The translations under genes and the position numbers were made by a program. Shown piece after piece: positions 39,101 through 47,874 of a stretch of 64,000 nucleotides of DNA. The notes beneath the pieces are model-generated. The model saw nothing but the letters and a program-made list of their open reading frames with translations. It ran no database searches and was not told the DNA's origin. How positions within the stretch are numbered: position 1 is the first letter of the stretch; every line of letters starts with the position of its first letter. The DNA comes from Agrobacterium cucumeris (GTDB lineage: Bacteria; Pseudomonadota; Alphaproteobacteria; Rhizobiales; Rhizobiaceae): positions 2,600,501-2,664,500 of the forward strand of contig NZ_CP080387.1 in NCBI RefSeq assembly GCF_030036535.1. Direction: 5' to 3'.

Positions 39101-40138
39101 TCAGGCTGCCAGCATCTGCTCGATCTTTTCGCGGTTGATGCCCTTTTCACCAATGATAACGAGCCGGCTGCGGCGTTCTTCACCCGCCGCCCATGGGCGA
39201 TCATAATAGTGATTGACGCGGCTGCCGACAGCCTGCACCTGCAGGCGCATCGGCTTTGCGGAAACTTCGATGAAACCCTTGATGCGCAGGACATTTTCCG
39301 CAGCCGCCGTCTCGGCGATGCGGGCTGCCAGCGCCTCCGGGTCACTCACGGCCGGCAGGTCGATGACGAAGCTGTCGAAATCGTCGTGTTCATGGTCGAA
39401 CGCGCCATCGTGATGGGTACGGCGGTTTTCGATATCCTCTTCCACCGCAAGGCCAAGGCCGATCAGCACGGCGGGATCAATGGCGCCATTCGACGCGACG
39501 ACAATCTTCGCCGCCCTCGGCAGATGTTCGAGCACATGAGCCTTCGCCTTCTCGAGACCGGCATCATCGAGAAGATCAGCCTTGGTCAGCACGATGAGAT
39601 CGGCGCAGGCGACCTGATCCTCGAAAACTTCCTCTACCGGATCATCGTGATCGAGCGCCTCGTCATTGGCCCGCTGGGCGGCAAGTGCTTCCATGTCGTG
39701 GGCAACCTGTCCCTCGGCAAGGGCTGCGCCATCCACCACGGCCACCACGGCATCCACTGTCACGCGGCTCTTGATCGCCGGCCACTGGAAGGCCTGCACC
39801 AGCGGCTTCGGCAGTGCGAGGCCGGACGTTTCGATGAGGATATGCTCCACCTTCGGCTGGCGGCTGAGGATTTGTTCGATAGCGGGCTGGAAATCATCCG
39901 CCACCGTGCAGCAGATGCAGCCATTGGCCAGTTCAACGATGTTTTCTTCCGGGCAGCTTTCAATGCCGCAGCCCTTGAGAATTTCGCCATCGATGCCGAT
40001 ATCGCCGAATTCATTGACGATGATGGCAAGCCGCTTGCCATCCAGCTTTTCGAGAAGGCCGCGCAGCAGCGTGGTTTTTCCGGCCCCCAGAAAGCCGGTG
40101 ACGATGGTGCAGGGAACGCGGTCCAGAAGGGTGCTCAT
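39101..40138 (-). CDS. cobW: CobW, G3E-family GTPase / putative cobalt chaperone
   Basis: A 345-residue metal-handling GTPase. The P-loop GFLGAGKT is at residue 15, the G3E glutamate lies in NEFGDIGIDG, the metal site CICC at residues 74-77, and a histidine/aspartate-rich stretch (HHDGAFDHEHDD) near residue 245 precedes the CobW C-terminal domain. CobW is thought to deliver cobalt to the chelatase. It sits between the DUF1636 gene, which it overlaps as ATGA, and cobN, 31 bases downstream. Part of the riboswitch-controlled unit. Confidence 0.95.
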   Translation of the reverse strand: MSTLLDRVPCTIVTGFLGAGKTTLLRGLLEKLDGKRLAIIVNEFGDIGIDGEILKGCGIESCPEENIVELANGCICCTVADDFQPAIEQILSRQPKVEHILIETSGLALPKPLVQAFQWPAIKSRVTVDAVVAVVDGAALAEGQVAHDMEALAAQRANDEALDHDDPVEEVFEDQVACADLIVLTKADLLDDAGLEKAKAHVLEHLPRAAKIVVASNGAIDPAVLIGLGLAVEEDIENRRTHHDGAFDHEHDDFDSFVIDLPAVSDPEALAARIAETAAAENVLRIKGFIEVSAKPMRLQVQAVGSRVNHYYDRPWAAGEERRSRLVIIGEKGINREKIEQMLAA

Positions 40139-40560
40139 GATCTCTCCTCGGTAAAATTGAATGGGGGAATGCGCGCCACCATGCCGCGCTTCAATGGTTC
40201 GGGGCGGCCGCGCCAGGGCATCAGGCCGTCTGCGGAGGCGGCCAGCATATGCGCGCCTGTCAGCAGGTCTTCCGCGTCATTGGGCGTCAGCCCGCCAAAC
40301 ACATAGGACCAGCCGTCGGCGCCACGAAGCACGGCGCTGAGGCTGCGCTTGCAATTGGCAAGGCAACTGACGGAGCGAACAACGACACCGGATGCTTCCG
40401 CCTTCGCGATGACGGCTTCGGCGAGACGCAAACCGGCGCGTGGTTCGGCATTGGGATCGGCTTCATCGCGACAGCTTCGGCAAACGAAGACCACCACACC
40501 GGAGGCCGTGTCAGCCTGCGTGTCTCCGCCTGCACATGAAGATGTCGCTGAAATATCCAA
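40135..40560 (-). CDS. DUF1636 protein, probable thioredoxin-like Fe-S or metal-binding protein
   Basis: Up to 141 residues. Four cysteines, C27 and C30 in VCRSCRD and C66 and C70 in SCLANCKRS, match the CxxC...CxxxC spacing of thioredoxin-like 2Fe-2S ferredoxins. Function is not known. It is the first gene behind the cobalamin riboswitch and is coupled to cobW, so a role in cobalt supply or in an electron-transfer step of corrin synthesis is likely but inferred. The frame opens with TTG at 40560; a GTG near 40497 (VVVFVCRSC) would fit a shorter family N-terminus. Confidence 0.82.
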   Translation of the reverse strand: MDISATSSCAGGDTQADTASGVVVFVCRSCRDEADPNAEPRAGLRLAEAVIAKAEASGVVVRSVSCLANCKRSLSAVLRGADGWSYVFGGLTPNDAEDLLTGAHMLAASADGLMPWRGRPEPLKRGMVARIPPFNFTEERS

Positions 40561-40583
40561 ACCGTTTCGCTTCCCGCGCCTTT

Positions 40584-40680
40584 AAAAAAATCGTCGGGGT
40601 GCTGACATCGAAAACGGCATGCGCAGATGCGCAAACCCAATATTCGATCTGACCGACTGACCGGAGCACCCCGCCCGACA
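40584..40680 (-). terminator. Possible expression-platform terminator of the cobalamin riboswitch
   Basis: On the minus strand GGGGTGCT (40672-40665) can pair with AGCACCCC (40603-40596), which is followed by GACGATTTTTTT ending at 40584. The enclosed 60 bases contain their own hairpins (GCGCA/TGCGC and ATCGAA/TTCGAT). The element lies between the riboswitch aptamer and the DUF1636 start, where a B12-dependent terminator would be. The long branched loop is unusual, so it is a candidate only. Confidence 0.5.
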
Positions 40681-40695
40681 GACGTTTTTCTGAAA

Positions 40696-40885
40696 CGGCA
40701 GGTCTCCTGGCTTGCGGCTTCAAAACACCCGGACACCGCCTTCCCGAACCCATCTTCAAGGGTCCAGTGGCTTTACGGTGCAGGCTTACCGCTTACAGTT
40801 GCGGGGGCAGCCACGGAATGACCCATTGTCCGGGTGGAACCGTGTTCCCTCTTAGCTTTTCCCGTTGCCGGGAAAAGACCGTCAG
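40696..40885 (-). ncRNA. Cobalamin riboswitch
   Basis: Read on the minus strand the conserved order is present: GGGAACACGGT, then GCTGCCCCCGCAACTGTAAG, the B12 box AGCCACTGGACC (about 40780-40767) and the closing GCAAGCCAGGAGACCTGCC (about 40715-40697). This is the adenosylcobalamin aptamer. High B12 is expected to shut down the downstream DUF1636-cobW-cobN-cobG-H-I-J unit. A promoter sits directly upstream and a possible terminator downstream. Recognition by eye, but the conserved core is long and unmistakable. Confidence 0.95.
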
Positions 40886-40892
40886 TCCGCTA

Positions 40893-40921
40893 CCATTAGG
40901 CTGAACGAGGGGGAGGGTCAA
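40893..40921 (-). promoter_or_regulatory. Predicted promoter for the riboswitch and cob operon
   Basis: On the minus strand TTGACC (40921-40916) is followed after exactly 17 bases by TAATGG (40898-40893). Transcription would begin near 40886, immediately before the riboswitch aptamer, which supports the call. The cobO gene diverges from here; its own promoter in 40922-41030 was not identified. Confidence 0.7.
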
Positions 40922-41030
40922 TGCCGTGGCCTGCCCCTCACGCATTGCCGGGTGCGGCAAATTGGGTATAGTCGCCGCTCCGAATGGCAGGGGCATCGGT
41001 CCCGCACCGCAGGATGAGAAGGAAAACGCG

Positions 41031-41648
41031 ATGACGCGCGACATCAGCGATAACGAAGCCGAACGCCACCGGCAGAAAATGGTCAACCGCAAGACGGTTC
41101 AGGATGCCGAAGTTGCGGCAAAGACCATCGAAAAAGGTCTGCTGATGATCAATACCGGCCCGGGCAAAGGCAAGTCCACGGCGGCCTTCGGCCTTGCTTT
41201 GCGCATGCTCGGCACCGGGCGGCGGGTCGGCGTCGTGCAGTTCATCAAGGGCGCATGGTCGACGGGCGAACAACAGGCTCTGACGCTTTTCGGCGACAAG
41301 GTTGTCTGGCGCACCATGGGCGAGGGTTTCACGTGGGACACGCAGGATCTGAAACGCGATGTTGCCGCAGCCACAAAGGCCTGGGAAGAAGCCAAGGTCC
41401 TGATGGCCGACGAAACCATCGGCCTCCTGATCCTCGACGAACTGAACATCGCGCTACGTTACGACTACCTGCCGCTGGAAGAGGTCGTTGAAACCCTGTC
41501 CAGTCGCAGGCCCGATCTGCATGTCATCGTCACCGGCCGCAATGCCAAGCAACCGCTGATCGACGCTGCCGACATGGTGACGGATATGACCCTGGTGAAA
41601 CACCACTTCAAGGCGGGCGTGAAGGCGCAGGCCGGGATAGAATTCTGA
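41031..41648 (+). CDS. cobO: Cob(I)yrinic acid a,c-diamide adenosyltransferase
   Basis: A 205-residue enzyme (CobA/BtuR type) that adenosylates the corrinoid cobalt with ATP. The modified P-loop is [14 protein letters not shown] near residue 42, and [17 protein letters not shown] is the acidic metal-binding block. AAGGA precedes the ATG at 41031; the longer open frame upstream has no family support. It diverges from the riboswitch operon and is followed after one base by cobQ. Confidence 0.95.
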   Translation: MTRDISDNEAERHRQKMVNRKTVQDAEVAAKTIEKGLLMINTGPGKGKSTAAFGLALRMLGTGRRVGVVQFIKGAWSTGEQQALTLFGDKVVWRTMGEGFTWDTQDLKRDVAAATKAWEEAKVLMADETIGLLILDELNIALRYDYLPLEEVVETLSSRRPDLHVIVTGRNAKQPLIDAADMVTDMTLVKHHFKAGVKAQAGIEF

Positions 41649-41649
41649 C

Positions 41650-43107
41650 ATGACCGCACGGGTGCTGATGTTTCAGGGAACCGGCTCGGACGTCGGCAAA
41701 TCGCTGATGGTGGCCGGCCTTGCCCGGGCATTCACCCGGCGCGGCCTGTCGGTGATGCCGTTCAAACCGCAGAACATGTCTAACAACGCGGCGGTAACCG
41801 CCGATGGCGGCGAGATCGGCCGTGCCCAGGCGCTGCAGGCGCGGGCGGCGGGTGTACCACTCTCCGTTCACATGAACCCGGTACTCCTGAAACCCCAGAG
41901 CGAGACCGGCGCACAGGTGGTGGTGCAGGGCAAGATCTTCGGCAATGCCAAAGCTGCGGATTATCAGCACATGAAGGCCGGGCTGATGCCGCGTGTGCTG
42001 GAAAGCTTTGAGCACCTGAAACAACAGGCCGATCTGGTGCTGGTGGAGGGGGCGGGCAGCGCGTCTGAAATCAACCTGCGCGCCAATGATATCGCCAATA
42101 TGGGTTTCGCCCGCGCAGCCGACGCTCCCGTCATCCTGATCGGTGATATCGACCGTGGCGGCGTCATCGCCAGCCTCGTCGGTACCAAAGCCGTACTCGA
42201 AAGCGATGACGCGGCAATGATAGCGGGCTTCATCGTCAACCGCTTTCGCGGCGATCCCACATTGTTTTCCGACGGCATGCGGATGATCGCGGAAAAAACC
42301 GGCTGGGCCTCCATCGGGCTTCTGCCGCATTTTTCCGATGCCGCGAAATTGCCAGCAGAGGATGCGCTCGGTCTTTCCGGCCCTGGCCAGCAGAAACCGG
42401 GCGCAAAAATCCGCATCGCGGTGCCAATCCTGCCGCATATCTCCAATTTCGACGATCTCGATCCCCTCGACATGGAACCGGATGTGGAACTGATCCGCAT
42501 ACGGCCGGGCGAGACAATTCCCCCCGACTGCCGGCTGGTGCTGCTTTGTGGTTCGAAATCCACCATCGCCGATCTCGCAGTGCTGAAAAACGCGGGCCTC
42601 GATATCGATATCAAGGCCCATGCCCGGCGCGGTGGCTATGTTCTCGGCCTCTGCGGCGGATACCAGATGCTCGGCAAAACCGTTGCCGATCCTGACGGCA
42701 TAGAAGGACCGCCGGGAACGGTATCAGGGCTTGGCCTGCTGGATGTCGATACGGTTTTGACCGGCTACAAGCGGCTGGTTTCCGTGCGTGGCAGGAGTTT
42801 CGACGGAATTGATTTATCCGGCTATGAAATGCATGTTGGCGAAACGACGAGTACTACGGATCGCCAGCGGTTTTCGATGATCGAAGGACATGCCGATGGC
42901 GCCATTTCGCCTGACGGCCGCGTCTTCGGCACCTATATTCACGGTCTTTTCGCAGATAACCACCAGCGCAGCGCCTGGCTGAGGCGGCTTGGCGGGCAGC
43001 GTTCGGAACTGAATTATGATGCGCAGGTGGAGGCCGTCCTCGACCGTCTTGCCGCGCATATGGAGCAGCATCTCGATCTCGACAGGCTGCTTGCTATAGC
43101 GCGATGA
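41650..43107 (+). CDS. cobQ: Cobyric acid synthase
   Basis: A 485-residue amidotransferase that amidates carboxylates b, d, e and g of adenosylcobyrinic acid diamide. The N-terminal synthetase domain shows [12 protein letters not shown] and [10 protein letters not shown]. The C-terminal glutaminase domain has its nucleophile in [11 protein letters not shown] near residue 335. It starts one base after cobO and overlaps the convergent cbiB by 14 bases at its end. Confidence 0.96.
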   Translation: MTARVLMFQGTGSDVGKSLMVAGLARAFTRRGLSVMPFKPQNMSNNAAVTADGGEIGRAQALQARAAGVPLSVHMNPVLLKPQSETGAQVVVQGKIFGNAKAADYQHMKAGLMPRVLESFEHLKQQADLVLVEGAGSASEINLRANDIANMGFARAADAPVILIGDIDRGGVIASLVGTKAVLESDDAAMIAGFIVNRFRGDPTLFSDGMRMIAEKTGWASIGLLPHFSDAAKLPAEDALGLSGPGQQKPGAKIRIAVPILPHISNFDDLDPLDMEPDVELIRIRPGETIPPDCRLVLLCGSKSTIADLAVLKNAGLDIDIKAHARRGGYVLGLCGGYQMLGKTVADPDGIEGPPGTVSGLGLLDVDTVLTGYKRLVSVRGRSFDGIDLSGYEMHVGETTSTTDRQRFSMIEGHADGAISPDGRVFGTYIHGLFADNHQRSAWLRRLGGQRSELNYDAQVEAVLDRLAAHMEQHLDLDRLLAIAR

Positions 43108-44059
43108 GGATTGCCAGAAGCCCGAACAGGCCGATCAGCAACCCGTCGGCGATCCTCGCCAACCGAAGCGCCGTGCGAATATCGCCGGCAACCAGCGTCG
43201 CTCTTCCGCCTTCGCCCATGAAACGCGCCTCGATCATCTGCCCGCCATAGGAGCGCGGGCCAGCCAGCGCAAAGCCAAGAGCACCGGCCAGCGCCGCCTC
43301 CGGCCAGCCGGCATTGGGAGAACGGTGGTGTCGCGCATCGCGACGGATTGCGGCGATTGCCCCTCGCGGAGAAGCGCCTTTCACGAAAAACGCGGCAATG
43401 ACGAAAAGGCCGCCGCTTAATCTTGAGGCGGGCAGATTGACCAGATCGTCCAGCCGGGCCGAGGCCCAACCAAAGGCTTCATGGCGTGGCGAACGATGGC
43501 CGATCATGCTGTCAGCCGTATTGATCGCCTTGTAAGCCGCACCGCCCGGCAGGCCCAGTGCGCCGAGCCACAGGGCGGGGGCGACGATGCCATCGGAAAA
43601 ATTCTCGGCCAGACTTTCAATCGCCGCCCGACAGATAGCCGCCTCGTCCAGCTTTTGCGGATCACGACCAACGATCATCGATACCGCCTTGCGGCCACCT
43701 TCCACCCCTTCGCGCTCCAGAGCGGTGGCGACAGCTTCCACATGCTGCTCCAGACTTTTCTGAGCCGGAAGAGAAGCGCCGAGGATTGCAACAGCCAACA
43801 GGCCGAAGGGCAGGAGAAGCAGAAACGATTGCACAAACCATGCAAGAATGACGGTGAGACCGGCAAAAACAGCCAGTGCCGCCACGCCCGCCGCTTTACG
43901 CTGCGAAAATGACGCGCTCTCCCGGTTCCATTTTTTGTCCAGCAGCGCGATAAGCGAACCGACCCACGTGACGGGGTGGCCGATACGGTTGAACAGCCAG
44001 TCCGGATAACCGGTCAGGCGTTCGATCACGAGTGACAGGAAAGCGAGAGCAAAGAACAT
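43094..44059 (-). CDS. cbiB: Adenosylcobinamide-phosphate synthase (CbiB/CobD)
   Basis: A 321-residue inner-membrane protein with about five hydrophobic segments. It joins the aminopropanol (phosphate) arm to adenosylcobyric acid. [22 protein letters not shown] at the start, [16 protein letters not shown] and [18 protein letters not shown] are the signature blocks. The ATG at 44059 overlaps the cobC ATG on the other strand in CATG, and the 3' end overlaps cobQ. It is the only minus-strand gene between cobO and cobC. Confidence 0.94.
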   Translation of the reverse strand: MFFALAFLSLVIERLTGYPDWLFNRIGHPVTWVGSLIALLDKKWNRESASFSQRKAAGVAALAVFAGLTVILAWFVQSFLLLLPFGLLAVAILGASLPAQKSLEQHVEAVATALEREGVEGGRKAVSMIVGRDPQKLDEAAICRAAIESLAENFSDGIVAPALWLGALGLPGGAAYKAINTADSMIGHRSPRHEAFGWASARLDDLVNLPASRLSGGLFVIAAFFVKGASPRGAIAAIRRDARHHRSPNAGWPEAALAGALGFALAGPRSYGGQMIEARFMGEGGRATLVAGDIRTALRLARIADGLLIGLFGLLAILIAL

Positions 44060-45104
44060 GGGCGAGACAGTACCAGAAAAGGCTCAAGGAGCGATCCGTC
44101 ACGGCGGCAATCTCGGCAAGGCGCGGCTGATGTTCCCTGAAGCGCCTGAACCTTGGATCGACCTTTCGACCGGGATCAATCCGCACTCCTATCCGCATTC
44201 GCCCGTTCCCGCCAGCGCATTTGCCCGCCTGCCGGAACCTGGTGCCGCCGAGGAGTTGAAGCAACTGGCAGCAGCCCATTTTGGCGCGCCGTCCGCCTCG
44301 CATATCACGCTTTCACCTGGCACCCAGATGCTGATGCCGTTGCTGGCTCAAATCGCGCTTTCCCGTGGGGCAAAAAGCGGGGCCGTGCTTTCTCCCGCTT
44401 ATGCGGAACACGCCCGCACCGCGCGCATGGCCGGACTGATTGTGACGGAAGTTGAAAATCTTGGCGACCTGTCGGCTCACGATTACGCGGTGGTGGTCAA
44501 TCCCAACAATCCCGATGGCCGCGTCACGGATCGAGATGCTTTGCTGTCTTTCGCCGATTCGATGCGCGGTAAAGGCGGCCTGCTCGTTGTGGACGAAGCC
44601 TTTGTCGAAGCAGGAGGGGCGGAAAGTCTCGCAAATGCTGCGGATCACGATGCGCTGGTTGTGCTTCGATCTTTCGGCAAATTTTATGGCATGGCGGGCG
44701 TGCGGCTCGGTTTCGCGATTGCGCATCCTGATACCACCGCCGCACTGGATGCGAGGCTCGGACCCTGGGCAGTTTCCGGCCCGGCACTGCATATTGCGAC
44801 CGAAGCTTTGGCAGACGAGGAATGGCAATCATCCATGCGCCTCCAGCTCGCGAAAGAAGCCCTACGCATGAATGACCTGCTGAAAAAAGCGGGGCTGGAA
44901 ATCGCCGGCGGCACGTCTCTCTTCACGCTGGTCCGGGACAAGCGCGCCACAGCACTGTTCGACCATCTTGGCAAGCGCGGCATTCTGGTCCGCGTCTTCG
45001 ATGAAAGGCCGAGCGATATTCGTTTCGGCCTCCCCGGCAGCGAAGCCGAGTGGCAGCGCCTGGAAGCGGCGCTGCTCTCTTTCAATCATGCCTCGAAAGT
45101 GTAG
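44058..45104 (+). CDS. cobC: L-threonine-O-3-phosphate decarboxylase / CobC aminotransferase-fold enzyme
   Basis: A 348-residue PLP enzyme of the class I/II aminotransferase fold that supplies the aminopropanol phosphate arm used by CbiB. IRHGGNLGKAR and WIDLSTGINP at the start are typical, NPNNPDGR binds the phosphate, and the PLP lysine is in RSFGKFYGMAG near residue 205. Its start overlaps that of cbiB, its functional partner, and its stop overlaps that of the next gene by 19 bases. No promoter fits between it and cbiB. Confidence 0.93.
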   Translation: MGETVPEKAQGAIRHGGNLGKARLMFPEAPEPWIDLSTGINPHSYPHSPVPASAFARLPEPGAAEELKQLAAAHFGAPSASHITLSPGTQMLMPLLAQIALSRGAKSGAVLSPAYAEHARTARMAGLIVTEVENLGDLSAHDYAVVVNPNNPDGRVTDRDALLSFADSMRGKGGLLVVDEAFVEAGGAESLANAADHDALVVLRSFGKFYGMAGVRLGFAIAHPDTTAALDARLGPWAVSGPALHIATEALADEEWQSSMRLQLAKEALRMNDLLKKAGLEIAGGTSLFTLVRDKRATALFDHLGKRGILVRVFDERPSDIRFGLPGSEAEWQRLEAALLSFNHASKV

Positions 45105-46363
45105 GTTTCAATCGACTCCGGCTTCATTTCGATGGAGAAGCCCGGCAGTTTCGGCGGCATGTAAGCGGCGTTTCTGATATCGCAAGGCTCGATGAAATGC
45201 TCGTGCAGGTGATCCACATATTCGATGACGCGGCCTTCCTTGGTGCCTGAAACCACCAGATAGTCAATCATCGACAGGTGCTGCACATATTCACAAAGGC
45301 CGACGCCACCGGCATGCGGCCAGACCGGCAGATTATATTTGGCGGCAATCAGCAGCACCGCCAGCACTTCGTTGAGGCCACCCATACGGCAACTGTCGAT
45401 CTGCACCACATCGATCGCGCCTTCAGCGATGAACTGCTTGAACATGATGCGGTTCTGGCACATTTCGCCCGTCGCCACCTTCACGGAACCGATGGCTGCG
45501 CGAATCTTGCGATGGCCGGCGACATCATCCGGGCTGGTCGGTTCTTCAATGAAGAAGGGCTTGGAAAAGGCGAGCTTATTCACCCACTCGATTGCCTGAT
45601 CGACTTCCCACACCTGATTGGCATCGATCATCAGGTAACGGTCGGGGCCAATCACCTCACGGGCGATGGTGAGACGGCGAATATCATCCTCCAGATCACG
45701 GCCAACCTTCATCTTCACATGGTTGAAACCGGCATCGATGGCTTCCTGGCAAAGACGGCGCAGCTTGGCGTCGTCATAACCGAGCCAGCCGGCTGACGTC
45801 GTGTAGCAGGCATAACCCTCGTTCTTCAGCGTCTCAATACGCTCCTTCTTGCCACTCTCGGCCTTTTTGAGGATCGCAAGCGCATCGTCGCGGGTCAACA
45901 CATCGGTCAGATAACGATAATCGACGATATCGGCGATTTCTTCCGCGCTCATATCGGCAACAAGCTGCCACACCGGCTTGCCCGCCTTCTTCGCCAGCAG
46001 GTCCCAGACCGCATTGACGACGGCACCGGTGGCGAGATGCATCGCCCCCTTGTCCGGGCCGATCCAGCGCAGCTGGCTGTCGCTCGTCAGATGCCGCCAA
46101 TATTTGCCGGGGTTCTCGGTGACGGTGGCGAGATCGGTGCCGACCACCAGATGCCGCATCGCTTCGATGGCCATGCAGCAAATGTCATTGCCGCGACCGA
46201 TGGTGAAGGTCAGCCCGTGGCCCTTAAGGCCCGGCTCATCGGTATCGAGAATGACATAAGCCGCCGAATAATCCGGGTCGGGGTTCATCGCATCCGAACC
46301 GTCAAGGCTCTGGGAGGTCGGAAAACGCAGGTCGAAAACACGCAGATCTGTAATTTTGGTCAT
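45086..46363 (-). CDS. L-fuconate dehydratase, enolase superfamily
   Basis: A 425-residue magnesium-dependent dehydratase. Enolase-fold residues are visible: the KMK catalytic lysine pair in HVKMKVGRD, metal ligands in LMIDANQVW, FIEEPTSPDD and TGEMCQNR, and the histidine of VWPHAGG. DYRYLTDVLTRDDAL and SLDGSDAMNPDPDYSAAYV are characteristic of the FucD/ENOSF1 group, which dehydrates L-fuconate to 2-keto-3-deoxy-L-fuconate. The characterised Xanthomonas enzyme also acts on L-galactonate. It is last in the minus-strand sugar operon and converges on cobC. Confidence 0.9.
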   Translation of the reverse strand: MTKITDLRVFDLRFPTSQSLDGSDAMNPDPDYSAAYVILDTDEPGLKGHGLTFTIGRGNDICCMAIEAMRHLVVGTDLATVTENPGKYWRHLTSDSQLRWIGPDKGAMHLATGAVVNAVWDLLAKKAGKPVWQLVADMSAEEIADIVDYRYLTDVLTRDDALAILKKAESGKKERIETLKNEGYACYTTSAGWLGYDDAKLRRLCQEAIDAGFNHVKMKVGRDLEDDIRRLTIAREVIGPDRYLMIDANQVWEVDQAIEWVNKLAFSKPFFIEEPTSPDDVAGHRKIRAAIGSVKVATGEMCQNRIMFKQFIAEGAIDVVQIDSCRMGGLNEVLAVLLIAAKYNLPVWPHAGGVGLCEYVQHLSMIDYLVVSGTKEGRVIEYVDHLHEHFIEPCDIRNAAYMPPKLPGFSIEMKPESIETYTFEA

Positions 46364-46399
46364 GGCCGGTTACTCGCGGTCAGTGTCAAAGGAAATCGT

Positions 46400-46729
46400 T
46401 CAATCGTGGTGAAAGGTTTCTTCCATCATCGCCCACCACTCGTCTTGCTTGCGGCTTTCGAGCGGTTGCTGGCAGGGAATGGTAAAAGACCACCATTCCT
46501 GGTTCTTGGGGCTTGCGGCTATCTTCGCCATATCGGCACTGAAATCCGTGCCGTGATATTCCCAATAACCGAACAGCAGATTTTCCGGTTCGCGCAGGAA
46601 GATCGTATAGTTGCGAATGTTGCTGTCGCTGATGAGCGCCAGAACTTCCGGCCAGACGGCAGCGTGCAGCCTTTTATATTCCGCGATCATCTCAGGTTTG
46701 ACGCCTATGACCATGCCCATCCGCTGCAT
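46400..46729 (-). CDS. L-rhamnose mutarotase family protein (RhaM-like)
   Basis: A 109-residue small cytoplasmic epimerase of the L-rhamnose mutarotase family. The N-terminal YKRLHAAVWPEV and the block NYTIFLREPENLLFGYWEYHG are the family core. These enzymes interconvert anomers of 6-deoxy sugars. Next to L-fuconate dehydratase it probably acts on L-fucose or a related aldose. It is 36 bases from the dehydratase gene and 11 from the reductase gene. Confidence 0.85.
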   Translation of the reverse strand: MQRMGMVIGVKPEMIAEYKRLHAAVWPEVLALISDSNIRNYTIFLREPENLLFGYWEYHGTDFSADMAKIAASPKNQEWWSFTIPCQQPLESRKQDEWWAMMEETFHHD

Positions 46730-46740
46730 GAAAAACTCCG

Positions 46741-47874
46741 TTATTGCTTTATGGTGGCGAGTGCTGCGCGCAGCCGGTGTTGCGGCAGGTTCAATCCCAG
46801 CCGTTCTGCAGCAGCGATGATCGGGATGAATCGACGACGCTTCTTTTCATCGTGGTTACCGGCGATATCGGCCAGCCGATGCGCGAGAAAAGGATTGCGC
46901 AGACGTTCGCGCAGCACGCCGATATAGACCTCAGCCTCATCTCCCATGCCTTCGGCAGCAAAGACCGGCAGAACCTCATCCCGCCACAGTGTTTCCAGAT
47001 CCGTAACGAGAGCGTCGTCGCCCATCGCCTGACGAACGGTCTCATCCTTCGCGCGGGCATCCTGCATCCAGCGCTCGGCCAGATAGGAGTGCCCGAGATT
47101 GAGCAGAAAGAGCTTCAGCTTTTCGTAATGGTCGAGATCATCCGTCAGCACGATCGCAGGGTGCGTGCATGGCAGAACGAGCCCTTCCTGCCTCTCGATT
47201 GCCCAAAGCGCATAGGGTTCCGCCACCGCACCAACAGGATCGATCGGCTCGGAGACGATGCGATCGACCAGACTATTGGCGAAACGGCATTTCTCGTTGA
47301 GATAAAAGGCAAACCCCGCCGGCAGCTGCCACTCGTCTGCAACCTGGCGAATGACTTGCTGCAGACTTTCGCCATTGCGCGGCACAAGCTCGCAGGGGAA
47401 GATCGACAAAGGCGCTTCCGGATTGCGCTGAAAACGCTCCAACAGCAACATGCAGAGCTTGGCAGGAAAGCTTTTCGGCACCACCGTGAAATCGGCCGCA
47501 AGGCCAGGCCCGTCAGCGGAATCCAGCTCATAACCACGATCACCCGTATTGGACAAAATGACCTCGGCCACGCAGGCGAGACGCCGCACTTCGGCCCAGT
47601 CGGTTGCGGCGGTCAGCGCGCGTGCGACAGCCTTGCCAGGAATTTCCTCGTCCACTTCCTGCCCATCGCGGATACCGCGAATGCGCACAGGGTAGGGGGC
47701 ACCGCTATTCAGTGCGGCAACACGCTTCAGGCTTTCCGCATTGCCGGTCGTCTGGACAATAGTAATATGTCCAAGAGCCTCGCCTTTATCCAGCGCCTGC
47801 GAAACGAACAGATCCGCATGCGCCAGAAGAAAGCGGCTGGTGCCAAATTGCAGAATGGGGGTGTCAGCTGTCAT
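46741..47874 (-). CDS. Mannitol dehydrogenase family oxidoreductase, UxaB (tagaturonate reductase)-like
   Basis: A 377-residue NAD-dependent polyol dehydrogenase. LQFGTSRFLLAHADLFV is the cofactor-binding start, FPCELVPRNGESL and RIVSEP the substrate region, and LLNLGHSYLAE carries the N-x-x-H active site of the family. Of the family, tagaturonate reductase (altronate:NAD) is the closest in feel, and the altronate dehydratase-like gene at 55393 supports this. The exact substrate is inferred. The ATG overlaps the upstream alcohol dehydrogenase stop as ATGA. Confidence 0.8.
   Translation of the reverse strand: MTADTPILQFGTSRFLLAHADLFVSQALDKGEALGHITIVQTTGNAESLKRVAALNSGAPYPVRIRGIRDGQEVDEEIPGKAVARALTAATDWAEVRRLACVAEVILSNTGDRGYELDSADGPGLAADFTVVPKSFPAKLCMLLLERFQRNPEAPLSIFPCELVPRNGESLQQVIRQVADEWQLPAGFAFYLNEKCRFANSLVDRIVSEPIDPVGAVAEPYALWAIERQEGLVLPCTHPAIVLTDDLDHYEKLKLFLLNLGHSYLAERWMQDARAKDETVRQAMGDDALVTDLETLWRDEVLPVFAAEGMGDEAEVYIGVLRERLRNPFLAHRLADIAGNHDEKKRRRFIPIIAAAERLGLNLPQHRLRAALATIKQ

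Noticed and set aside
41031..41060. A second cobalamin riboswitch in front of cobO on the plus strand
   Set aside because: The region 40922-41030 was read in the plus direction and lacks the B12 box and the CCCGCAACTG core; only the minus-strand aptamer is present.
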